A stretch of 64,000 bases of DNA from Chamaecyparis obtusa (Eukaryota > Streptophyta > Pinopsida > Cupressales > Cupressaceae), in contig BSBK01000871.1 of the NCBI GenBank assembly GCA_027943335.1, positions 818,501 to 882,500 of the forward strand, read 5' to 3'. The first letter of the stretch is position 1. Each line of letters opens with the position of its first letter. The notes below the pieces were generated by a model that ran no database searches, was not told the origin of the DNA, and saw only the letters and a program-made list of their open reading frames with translations. This document shows, piece by piece, positions 47,729 through 57,937 of this stretch. A program made the position numbers and the translations under genes.

Positions 47729-48440
47729 TGATTGCCTTTCAACTTAGCTTATTACCAAGAATTCAACTTGACTAGTTTAAACTCCTCCCTTCTCAATTTC
47801 AACCTTCTTCAATTCAAACTAATTCCCCTTTCTCCCCTCAACCTAAACTTTTGAACTTCTTTCAATAAATCCATACAAAGAGGGAAGAATTTTGAATATC
47901 CAAATGCACATTTGAGACATAAAAAGATCTATGGAGAGGAACTAAAGTCACATCAAGACATTATTATAGGAAATGGTGAAAGTTAATGAATCTAATTGCA
48001 AATTTCCTCAAAATCTTGAGTTCTAGCAAAAAGGATAGTAGACTTGATGGGACTAAGTCTCTTGGTGGTGGAAGGTAATGACATGGCCATCAGCTAGGAA
48101 TTAAAAAGAATGGTTCATACATACAGAAAAGACTGAATGTGATGACATCCATATAGGAAATCTATCATGTAATTTAATACCTACTTAAATATAATGAATG
48201 AAATAATTAATCACTTCTTAAGTTAAGTGGAGCTTACCTGACATGATGCACCGTAACTGTCTGATCACGACTCTACTTCATTTAAAGAAAAAGGTGATTT
48301 TTGGAAAAGTGGAAATGGTGATGAATGAATGATGGATGAGGTGGAAGAAGAAGAATGGTACAAATATCATATGAAATGATGGTATGGAATGGGGATCCAC
48401 AAGGATGACCCCTTTGTTATGATATTTTATGCACTTTTCA
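47729..48440. other. Athila spacer between integrase and the extra ORF
   Basis: I see no coding pattern. The stretch is non-coding Athila sequence with AATGGTGATGAATGAATG-like simple words near 48310. Confidence 0.5.
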
Positions 48441-49690
48441 TGCACTGCTTAGGGAATCAAGCCGAGACTCAATTCCTTCAATTGTAGGATCTATGAACTC
48501 CTGCTCAACTTGAAACTTCTTTAGGAACTCTTCCTTATCAATGGGCTTTAGGTAAGGCTTCATTCGATGCCCATTGACCAATAATTTGAATCTGGCGTCA
48601 TCAATTGTGCTCAATTAAACTACACCATTATTAAATACTTCTTCTATTTTGTATGGCCCCAACCATATGGTTTGTAGCTTCCCTTGATTATCCTTGTATA
48701 TTGAATCATATAGCAGAGATCAATATCTTTCTTTGAATTTTTTTCCTTTATGTACTTAGCATGCCATCTGATTCTTTGATTTTGTATTATTTCTATATGT
48801 TGCAAGGCATTCTTCCTTAGCTCATCCAAGGCATTGAGCTACATGATTCTATCTCTTTGTGCAGTTGTTAAATCCATATCTAATTCCAAAGTTATCTTGA
48901 GAGTTTTTTCTTCAAAATATATAAGCATCATAGCTTTTTTCCCATACACCATTTCAAAAGGTGTAAAACCTATTACAGTCTTCCAAGTAGTTCTATAGGC
49001 CCATATAGCTTCAGGTAACCTCATAGCTGAATCCTTCCTATGTAGGTCCACTATTTTTATCAAAATGGCCTCTACATCTCTGTTAGTGATCTCTTCTTGG
49101 CCATTATCCTGAGGATGATAGGGAGTTGACTTCCTATGCCTTATGTTGTACACATTTACTAAGGATATGATAAGAGTAGAAGTAAATTGTGCCCCTTGGT
49201 CTATTACTATTTCTCTAGGAACCCTAAATCTAGTAAAGATTTCTTCATAGAGGAACAATGCTACCTTATTATCTCTAGCATGCTTCATAGGCCTAACTTC
49301 AACCCACTTTTTTATATAATCAATACATGCAAGAATGTAAGACTTACCATTTGAAGGTGGATCAATTGGGCCTACAAAGTCCAATTCCCACTTATCAAAG
49401 GGTGTAACAATAAATTTTGGAAATAAAGGCATTTCATCTAATCTTTTTGGCCTCCCCATCCTTTGACATCTATCACACCTATTGGTGCATTTGGTTGCAT
49501 CTTTATGCAGTGTTGTACAATAATATATAGTATTTAAGATCTGCATGGCTTTCCTCTTAGCAACAAAATTTACACCACAAGGTTCATCATGGCATGCATG
49601 CAGTATGTCACGAGTCTCTTCCTCTCTCTCACATCTCCTCATTACTTGGTCTAGCCCTATGTAAAACATGCAATCTACAATCTAAGAAAA
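48440..49690 (-). pseudogene. Athila integrase
   Basis: The frame 49669-48839 encodes 276 residues. The N-terminal zinc finger reads HACHDEPCGVNF then CTNRCDRCQ; the second His position is Asn, so zinc binding is impaired. Catalytic positions are WELDFVGPI, VIDQGAQFT and DNGQEEITNR (D, D, E). After a stop the C-terminal part continues DELRKNALQHIEIIQNQRIR and KLLVNGHRLKPY-like text, then FLKKFQVEQEFIDPTIEGI and ESRLDSLSSA, ending near 48440. The long uninterrupted core suggests a relatively young copy. Confidence 0.88.
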
Positions 49691-50290
49691 TTTAAAGCTT
49701 TTCTCAACTAACAATCTCTTTTCCTTAGGTGAGAAGTGAGGAGGGGTTATTCAGGCAACTAAATAATTTTCTATGTATGCATACCATGGATGTATGAATT
49801 TTATGAAAAAAAATGTTCATCAGGGAAGGAATATTCTATGAGTACATGATCATCTTGCCTTTGAATTATAGACAGGAAAGAAATGAACACATTAGCTTTA
49901 CCTGACTTATCCATAATTGTGATGTCAAATTATTGCATCAACAACAACCACCTAGCTAGTCTCCCTATTTAATTGAACTCCTTTTTATGAGGTACTCGAT
50001 TGCTACATGATCAATCTGGACAAATATTTGATAGCCAGTGATATAATTCCTAAAATTTTTGAGGGCATATATGATTGCTAATATTTCATTTTCTGTAATT
50101 GTGTAGTTGAATTTAGCCCCCTGTAAGTTCTTGCTAATATAATAAATTTCATACTCTATTGAACCACTCTTTTGTCCTAGGACAACACCAATAGCATAAT
50201 CTGATGCATCTGTGTGAATATGGAATGGAAGTGACCAATCTGGTCCTTTCAAAATAGGTGCTAGTGTGATGGCAGTTTTAAGATCAAGGA
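49691..50290 (-). pseudogene. Athila RNase H and connection region
   Basis: The open frame 50252-49965 reads GPDWSLPFHIHTDASDYAIG then YYISKNLQGAKFNYTITENE and VQIDHVAIEYLI. The catalytic Asp in HTDAS and the Glu in TENE are kept. Downstream to 49690 the link to integrase (GKANVFISFLS, SFPDEHFF) is broken by several stops. Confidence 0.85.
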
Positions 50291-50589
50291 ATGCTTTCTC
50301 ACATTCTATTGTCTAAACAAACTCAGCATCCTTTTTTAGAAAACTATATAGAGGTCATGTTGTTTGACTAAAATATTTTATAAATCTTCTATAGTAACTA
50401 GCATGTCCAAGAAAGCTTCTGAGTTATTTTTTCTTGGTAGGAGAGGGTAGAATGGAAATGAATTCAATTTTGGAAGGGTCTACCTATATTCCTGTAGCAT
50501 AAATGCAGTGACCCAACACTACTCATTCTTGCATCATCATGAAGAATTTATGACTATTGAGTGAAAAATTATGATCTTAACACCTTCGC

Positions 50590-51200
50590 AGCACCTTCTT
50601 CAAATTATCTCAGGCTTCCTCAAATGTTGCACCATAAATAGTAAAGTCATCCATATATATTTCGATGCAATAATATGAAATATTAGAGAAAATACTAATC
50701 ACAACTCTTTGGAAAGTTACAGGAGCCTTACAAAGACCAAAAGGTAAGACTGAATAGGAAAATGTTCCCCAGGGGTATGTGAAGGTAGTCTTTTGTTGAT
50801 CCTCTAGAGTAATATTTATCTGATAGTATCCACTAAAACCATGAAGGAAAGAGATACTTTTTCCCTGATAAGTTATCCATGAATTGATCAGTAAAGGGTA
50901 GAGGAAAATAATATTTCTTAGTTGTTGAGTTGAGGTCCCAGCTTTAATCCACACATGCTCTCCATTTCACCCCCTTCTTAGGGATAATAACTAGTGGAGA
51001 AACCCACTAGCTATGTGAGATTGGGTAGATAAAACCAACATTCAACAATTTTTGTAATTCTCCTTTAACTATTTCTCTTAGAGCTAGATTAATTCTCCTT
51101 TGGGGTTGTCTAACAGGTTTAAACTCACTATTGATGAAAATTTGGTGTGTACATAGCTTTGGATCAAGCCCCTTCATATCACTATAATCCTAGGCAAAAG
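50590..51200 (-). pseudogene. Athila reverse transcriptase
   Basis: Upstream RT text (INSEFKPVRQPQRRINLALR, GELQKLLNVGFIYPISHS, WVSPLVIIPKKG) leads to SISFLHGFSGYYQINI, KTTFTYPWGTFSYSVLPFGL, APVTFQRVVISIF and IEIYMDDFTIYG, with the catalytic YMDD at 50657-50646. YMDDF followed by T/S-x-YG is characteristic of Athila. A frameshift near 50954 and stops near 50997 break the domain. Confidence 0.88.
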
Positions 51201-51559
51201 TTGTCTTGTGGATAATAAGCATTTGGACAATTGACTCTTGCTACTCAATGGTAAGTTTACTATTGATATTCAAGGTTTTCGCTGTAGCTACCTCCACTTG
51301 TGAGGTTAATTATACTATAGATACTTATAATAGAAAAGGCATTGCAAATTCATGTAGCAATAAAGTGTGCAAACATTTAGTTGTTGTAGGCTAATAAGCT
51401 AAAGTAGTCAAAGGAAGAATTGTTTGCAAGGAACATGTAAGTTTCTTGCAAAGGGGGTACTCTATGCCATAGTTGTTTTGAAGGACATTAGATAGTACTT
51501 CTTCCTCTTCTTATTTTTCAATAAAAGGCTCTCTTCTAATCATCATCAAGTTTTCCATA

Positions 51560-52000
51560 GAAATCACTTCTTCTACTTCTTCTCCTAAATCTGGCCAGAC
51601 TGCTTGTCCAGACTCAAATTGTGGCTGGGGTGGAGCATAAAGGGTGAGATTCTTGGTACTATATCCATATTAAATAGTCATGTTATTAGACCTACATCCT
51701 ATGTAACCATCAACACTAGCTAACCAAGGCCTTCCTTGTATTACAAGATATCCTCCTAGTGTTGCCTTTAGAGACAAGACCATAAAATTAGCAGGATACT
51801 CACATGAATCTAGGGTGACTACTAGGTCTTCTACTACCCCATCCGGATTGATAGTTGAACAATTAGTGATTTTTAGGACTATAGGTGTAGTTCTTAGGCC
51901 TGAAATACTTAGTTGTACCATTATATCTTTAGTCATGACATTAATGGCTGCTCCAAGGTCAACTAAAGCATTTTTAATCTAAATTCCATTAATAATGATT
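51560..52000 (-). pseudogene. Athila aspartic protease
   Basis: IKNALVDLGAAINVM (about 51985-51940) carries the DLGA active site used by Athila in place of DSG. The frame 51936-51670 continues KDIMVQLSISGLRTTPIVLK, VVTLDSCEYPANFMVLSL and GYLVIQGRPWLASVDGYIGC, ending MTI. The upstream and downstream linkers are broken. Confidence 0.85.
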
Positions 52001-53153
52001 TCCACAACAGGATTACTAGGGTCTGAATATTTTGGGAAGGTAACCTTCCATAGCATCAAGTCAAAGAGTTGACCTAAGACATGAATAGTTTGAGGGTCCT
52101 TTTTCCAACCTTATTTCTTCAAGTATGCTTTCTTAATGGCTTTGTTATAGATAGGTACTTCCTTTATTTCTTAAAATAGGAGGTGAGGTTTTGTTGGACA
52201 CATTAGGTGAAGATAGATTTTGCATGGGATCTTTGGATGGAACTAGGTTACTAATGTCTTCTTACTCATTCCCCTCAGATGGAAATTCTATGGTTATGGG
52301 AGGAGAAGGTGTAGGTAAAATTGTTCCTGACCATAAGTTAATATTACTCAAGTCAAGAGCATAAGCAGGCTTCTGATTAGGATTAGTAAAATAAGATTGC
52401 TTCTATTGATGAGGCTGGCTATTTGGGTTAGGTGTTAGCTGAGTAGGTAGCTGGGTTGGTTTAGGATTTTGGATTTGGTTTGCTATAGGAGGTGACATGA
52501 TTGACTACTACTAAGGTTTCTAAAGGAAACCAATGGGTTGATTTGACCATTTTTGGCCTCCCCTCCACTGGTTAGACTACTACCAATTTCATTGTAGAGG
52601 TTGCCATTGATTTTGGGGTTGTTGCCATTTATTTTGCCGAGGTGGCTGCCACCAGGTTTGCTGAGCATTTGGCCAAGGATTATTCAAATTAGGTTGGGAA
52701 TATGGGTCATAATTTAGAGGGTATTGGTTCTTCCATTAATTATTATATGAACCAAAATTTTGCAAAAGGTCTTGAGGTATACCTTGTCTTGGGGCCCAAG
52801 GCCTGCATTGAGAAAAAAATAACACTTCTTCATCCCCTTCTATTGCTTTGAACTCAGCAGAAAGATTTTTTGCCTTCAAATTAGACACCACCTTGCATCT
52901 ACAATCCTTCTTCTTTTGTCTTCAGTGAGGGAAATGTTCAGCTAGCATTGCCTCTACTTCATCTTGCTTCCTCCTAGCTTGCATAGTGTCCAATTTAGTA
53001 GCTACATTATTGATGATATCTTGTTTAAAGTCAGACAAGAGATTAGAAATCTCCCCCTTAGACATTCCAGAGCCATTTCCTTTTGCAATATAGGATCTAA
53101 AACCTTAGACTTTCTTCATAGTTTCTCTGGAGTAGTTGAGACAAATCTTCTTG
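52000..53153 (-). pseudogene. Athila gag, C-terminal part and linker
   Basis: Read from 53153 downward: ICLNYSRETMKKV, then NGSGMSKGEISNLLSDFKQD, NVATKLDTMQARRKQDEVEA and MLAEHFP, then Gln/Pro/Trp/Asn-rich repeats (WWQPPRQNKWQQP-like) and PITIEFPSEGNE near 52260. It follows gag codons left of the CACTA insertion in the same frame once the element and one target copy are removed. Several stops occur. Confidence 0.8.
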
Positions 53154-53171
53154 CACTAGTAAATTTTAGCC
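53154..53171 (+). repeat. Left terminal inverted repeat of the CACTA element
   Basis: CACTAGTAAATTTTAGCC matches the right end in inverted orientation with a few differences. Subterminal words such as TTGGTCAACCAAATGACC follow near 53211-53228. Confidence 0.8.
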
Positions 53172-53498
53172 TATTTTTTGACGAGGATTAGTCGAATTTT
53201 TGATACCAATTGGTCAACCAAATGACCAAAAATGTTGTCAAATTTTTTTTTTTCACTTATACGATGGTAAAAATAATCATCAAAATTCTGACGCCCATAG
53301 TGGTTAAATTATCAATCGAATCGTCGTCGAAGCGATTGCTTCCACCTGGATCATACCTTTTATCTATGCGACCAAATCCTGTCAAACTTTCGGTGACATG
53401 TGGTCAAAATAAATGTCAAATACATAGTGTCCTCGTCAAAACACCAAAGAGAGTTCATTGAAAGTTGGTCAAAATATTGACATACAATTTAATTTTTT

Positions 53499-53627
<129 letters not shown>

Positions 53628-53824
53628 TTCACAATTTTTATTATTTATCTAATAATTATTCATCATATATAATTACAATAATCATAACTTATGTCGATAT
53701 TAAGTATCAACTAGATATCTTATTGTTGTATCAATTTTGATAACATGAGAATTGATTATGTGAGCTCATGGAAAGTCAATGACTGAGGTTTGAGAACTAT
53801 TGGTCATTGGTTGATTGAAGAAGA

Positions 53825-54280
53825 ATGGATATTGATGCTGATAGAATTATAACCACTATACAGTTGGATAGGTCCGAACTCATTTTGTTTCCATGGTATT
53901 TAGTTTCTTTATTTATTGAGAAAATCCTTGGTGGAAGCTATGAAATCCTTCATCAGCTACAAACTTTTAGATTGATGCCTGATGAAAGTAGAAGTATTTG
54001 TGCACCTCGGTGAATCCTCTTTATCTATGGTGAGTTTTTTATGGCTCCTTGTGTGGAAGTAGGCATGAACATTACAAATGGGTCTAAATTTATTTTCTTA
54101 TTGTAGTCACTCTCTTATATGTATTCATGTATGTATTATAAGAGCTATTTGCCTTGATATTTTCCTTTGTTTCCAGGGATGTTCTTGCAGGAAAAGAAGA
54201 ATGGTGCATTAGGTATGCTATTGAGGCATTGTGCAGGACTTGATCTTATGACAATATCTCCAAAGTGGTTTTGAATCTAG
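53825..54280 (+). pseudogene. Gene-like fragment of unknown family in the CACTA element
   Basis: The frame 53825-54013 reads MDIDADRIITTIQLDRSELI, LFPWYLVSLFIEKILGGSYE and LHQLQTFRLMPDESRSICAP. About 170 bp later a TTTGTTTCCAG acceptor-like site at about 54178 precedes MFLQEKKNGALGMLLRHCAG and LDLMTISPKWF. Two coding-like blocks separated by intron-like sequence suggest a captured gene piece. I do not recognise the protein. Confidence 0.35.
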
Positions 54281-54297
54281 GATTTTTTTTCATATGT

Positions 54298-54468
54298 TGA
54301 TCATGCTAGATGATGTGATTCTATTGGAGGAAGATATCTTCTATGATTGTGATTGTGTAAGAAGGGTATCCTTTTATGAAAAAAGGAAGCAACTAGAGGA
54401 TCTGATTCATTTGATCTTTGAGGATCTTGATCATATTGGTTCAGAGGAAGTGAACTACGTTGAGTGAT
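54298..54468 (+). pseudogene. Acidic coding-like fragment in the CACTA element
   Basis: The open stretch reads MLDDVILLEEDIFYDCDCVR, then RVSFYEKRKQLEDLIHLIF and EDLDHIGSEEVNYVE to a TGA at 54466. It may be a further piece of the preceding captured gene. No family is recognised. Confidence 0.3.
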
Positions 54469-54569
54469 TAGGAAAATCTATAGCAGCCAGAGGACTCTAC
54501 AATTCATGAGATAGACCGAAACACTCCACAAGCTAGTTTTACACCGAAACACTCCACCATAGATCATAG

Positions 54570-54670
54570 AGTGACTCTTAGATACTTAGATGACAAAATA
54601 AGGGACACTTCGGGTGATGAGGATTTTTGCTACTTTATTGACTTCAAAAAAGCCTTTGATTTAATTTGTA
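54570..54670 (+). pseudogene. Short non-LTR-type RT fragment
   Basis: The frame gives DTSGDEDFCYFIDFKKAFDL (about 54607-54663). FIDFKKAFD is the RT motif A region typical of LINE-like RTs. Only about 30 codons remain. Confidence 0.45.
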
Positions 54671-54883
54671 TGTGGACTGAGACCTTAAATTATTGAGCTT
54701 CTCTTTGTTTCGAGAAGAGTATAACATTCTCTACTTAATAGGGCCAATCGCGTGAAGGTGGAAGCTCATCTGGCCCCTCCTAGGAGCCTCCTATGGCCCT
54801 TTACAATATTTTAAGACCTCTAAGATATATTCTTAGGGATCATAAACAGTCATAAAGGGTCATAAGGGGTCTTGGGACACAAT

Positions 54884-55083
54884 TTTTTGGAGACAACGTA
54901 ATTGAGTTGTATACCTAGACGATGGAGAGAAACTCCTACACCCCCAATTCCAAGTTGACTACATCTATTTTCTCATGAATACAAGGTCCTCCAATAGATA
55001 TATTCAATTTAGAATTGAGGGTGTGGAAGCTGACGATCTGCACCACTTGGGTACACAACTCAATTACGTTGTCTCCAAAATAT
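54884..55083. repeat. Imperfect foldback hairpin
   Basis: GGAGACAACGTAATTGAGTT (54889-54908) is matched by its complement at about 55058-55077, and pairing continues inward (CCTACACCCCCAATTCCA with AGAATTGAGGGTGTGGAAG). This MITE-like palindrome lies within the CACTA element. Confidence 0.75.
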
Positions 55084-55229
55084 TTTGACTATGATGCCTA
55101 CAATTATGTTTCTCAGCTATTGTGAAATCTACATTTATGTTTCTCATCTGTTGTGTTACTTACCCGCTCAAGTTAAATGAGGCAACTACAAACATTTTAT
55201 TAGATTTTAATTATTAAATAATGAAATTT

Positions 55230-55577
55230 GCATATACTAGTTTTCTAAGCACCCTCATTACATGATTTATTATTGTAATCCCCCTCTGACTTACACATCT
55301 AGAAAATGAAACTACAACCTATTGGGATTGAGACAAACCTTATAAAACAACAAATACTAAGAAGGATCACTTGCCAACATCTGTTGAATACATCTGTTGG
55401 AGGACCTTGTATTCATGAGCAAATGTTGGCAAGCGATCCTTCTTAGCTATTGTTATTTTATAAGGTTTGTCTCAATCTCAATAGGTTGTAGTTTCATTTT
55501 CTAGATGTCTAAGTTAGAGGGGGCTTACAATAATAAATCATGTAATGAGGGGGCTTAGAACACTAGTTTATGAAAAT
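55230..55577. repeat. Long inverted repeat (foldback), arms about 150 bp
   Basis: The arms 55230-55380 and 55418-55577 are inverted copies. Both hold CATTACATGATTTATTATTG, AAACTACAACCTATTG and AAGGATC. The spacer includes GGAGGACCTTGTATTCATGA, which itself is the complement of 54973-54995. Such structures can form foldback RNA. Confidence 0.85.
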
Positions 55578-55958
55578 TTTATAATAAATCTATGGACGCT
55601 GCATGGTACGAAGCCTCGCTCAAGCTTGAAAATGATAGTCAATCCATAGTCAAGGTAAGGAATAAATGGAATAACCAAGAAAATACTATACATTAAATCA
55701 TGTGATTGATAGAAAATTGGGGCTCACCTGAGCCATAAACATGAAGAATTATTCTAAAAAAAGATGTAAACCATATATATGCGCACTTGAGGCAAAGAGA
55801 AGTTATGTCATATCAATATTACAATATTAGTTACAATATGAAAATACTAAACTAACTAATTCTTGAGTTCATCTCTGCATATGGTCGCAACAAAGATATG
55901 CGATTACAATACAAAGAAGGCATCGTAAAAATATAATTTCAGAATTTGCCCTAGCCTA

Positions 55959-56260
55959 ACATGTTTTCCACTCAAATCCTTCATCACGGATAAGTGGAGA
56001 TGGGCGGATAGATGCAGATGAGTTGTCATCAACCCAACTAAAGTATCCGCAGCCATTATTTCCCTGTGATACCCAGTCTACATTAGTTCTTATATTATAA
56101 TGAATAGTATTTACATTAGAAACTTTAAATATATACACATTAGCAACCTTTTTTCTATTTGGGCAACACCAAAATTATCATCTAGGGTTGTTTGGTGTCC
56201 GTGAAGTCTTCAACACACACTGCCCACCACCACATTGACAGTTTGACACATTGACAAGAG
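55959..56260 (-). pseudogene. GRF-type zinc finger gene fragment with retained intron
   Basis: On the minus strand exon 1 reads CQCGGGQCVLKTSRTPNNP and, after two stops, FWCCPNRKK (56240-56148). An 84-bp GT...AG intron (56147-56064) follows, then exon 2 GNNGCGYFSWVDDNSS and so on to a stop at 55956. The pattern C-x-C, TPNNP, FWxCPN and CGYFSWVD is that of the GRF zinc finger, a short DNA/RNA-binding module in helicases, nucleases and plant transposon-linked proteins. Keeping the intron points to DNA-level capture by the CACTA element. Two stops replace codons before FW. Confidence 0.7.
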
Positions 56261-56534
56261 TCATCGAGCCTATATTAATAATGCATTGCACCATTGTTAC
56301 TACATTTATTATTTTTATATGATTATTTTTATATGAAATACACCAAGGAGTACCATCAGAAATATTAACCATTTAAAATAATGAAAAGTAAACCTAAATC
56401 AACTAGCTCATTTTTTTATCAGCATGTGTAGTCTCTATGTATATGAAAAATGAAAGAAATATGAAGCTGAAATAAAATAGTGAACAAAATAGTATTCCAC
56501 ATAGAGTGAATGAAATGTACCATCAAAAGAAGGT

Positions 56535-56955
56535 GACAAAATCCTGTCACGAAGCACAGACATAGGAAATCAAAAAGGGACAAAAGACAAGAAATAAGAA
56601 AAATCATTACAACTATAAAAAATCATTTATACTATAATAAAAAAAAGAAACACTCTTTGTCAACAATTTTCAAAATCATTAGGACTATAGAAAAATAATT
56701 AAGACTATACAAAATAAAATTTTAGAAATGGACGGTTCTAATCCTTTTCCATTACAACAATTGAGCATTCATCATTTGGTATTGTGTATTCTATTTAACT
56801 ATGTCAACAATGTTCAAAATCCTGTCACCAAGCACAGACAAGAAATAAGAAAAATCATTAGGACTATAGAAAAATCAAGTTCTAGAAATGGACGGTTCTG
56901 ATATTGCTTTGCCATTACAACAATTGAGCATTCATCATTTGGTACTTCTTGGTGT
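56535..56955. repeat. Local duplicated segments
   Basis: Blocks with AAATGGACGGTTCT, CATTACAACAATTGAGCATT and CCTGTCACCAAGCACAGACA occur twice (around 56535-56765 and 56817-56955). This is imperfect tandem duplication within the CACTA interior. Confidence 0.75.
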
Positions 56956-57197
56956 ATTCCATTTAAATTTTTTAGTTGTTGTGTTTATGTGCATGTTCTT
57001 TATGTGTTTGGCTTCTCTTCCTCGCAAGGGATATGTCGATAGGTAATTGATTTGAAAGCATAATGATTTGATAGTCTTTTTTTAGGATAGGCGTAATCAT
57101 CCCGCCAACCTTAATTAGCAAAATTTGTGATATATGTCAAGTACTTATAATCAATATTCCCAAAAAATAGAGACTTAGTAGTAAAAGCATGTCCTTT

Positions 57198-57298
57198 GGT
57201 TTACTAGTTTACTTATAATCAGTATGTCTTGACCTACTAGTTTACTTATAATCAGTATGTCTTGACCTACTAGTTTACTTATAATCAGTATGCCCTTG
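57198..57298. repeat. 33-bp tandem repeat, three copies
   Basis: The unit contains TACTAGTTTACTTATAATCA followed by GTATGTCTTGACC. Three near-identical copies lie in a row. Confidence 0.9.
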
Positions 57299-57455
57299 AT
57301 CATTTTTCTAGTTGTTCTATCCATTACTAAGATCCAGTAATCTAAATTTGTGCCTCTACGAGCCTTTTCAATAAATATATTTTGTGCAGATTAAAACTTC
57401 CCTGCCTTTTATGTTTTGATGGAATCCTTATACTGTTTGCAGCCTCAGGCTCGAA

Positions 57456-57533
57456 TTGATGGATATCCACACTCTGATCTACGGCTCCCAAATTGGCGCA
57501 GGCAGATTGGACACTGGAAAAGGTTCTTGAATC
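57456..57533 (-). pseudogene. PPR protein fragment (26 codons) in the CACTA element
   Basis: The minus strand reads DSRTFSSVQSACANLGAVDQ then SVDIHQ, a near-consensus PLS-class PPR segment (TFxSVLxACANLGALxxGxxIH). It is bounded by a microsatellite on one side and loses similarity on the other (FEPEAANS). It is a small captured piece of a host gene. Confidence 0.7.
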
Positions 57534-57534
57534 T

Positions 57535-57745
57535 GTATATACACACACATATATGTGTGTATATATATACATACACACATATATATACACACATACATGT
57601 GTGTATATACACACATGTGTATATATATACATAAATACACACATGTGTGTATATATACACACATATACACACATGTGTATGTATATACACATATATATAC
57701 ACACACATTTGTGTATATATACACACATATACACATGTATATATG

Positions 57746-57790
<45 letters not shown>

Positions 57791-57912
57791 GTATAAATAT
57801 ACATCCTTATATATATACATAAATATACACACATATTATGTATATACACATATGTATATACACACATGTATATATACACACCCATATACACACATGTATA
57901 TATATACATCCT
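57535..57912. repeat. Compound (TA/CA)n microsatellite
   Basis: ATACACACATGTGTGTATAT-type blocks recur for almost 380 bp, with a pure TA run near 57753-57781. Long Tyr/Ile/Cys/Val frames on both strands are artefacts of it. Confidence 0.97.
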
Positions 57913-57937
57913 TATAGTCACGGATCCCACGAAATAT

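Noticed and set aside
53825..54468. CACTA transposase (TNP2)
   Set aside because: No TNP2 motifs are recognisable; the blocks look like pieces of an unrelated gene.
57342..57930. Overlapping frames rich in Tyr, Ile, Cys and Val on both strands
   Set aside because: They are produced by the CA/TA compound microsatellite. Only the PPR piece at 57456-57533 carries meaning.
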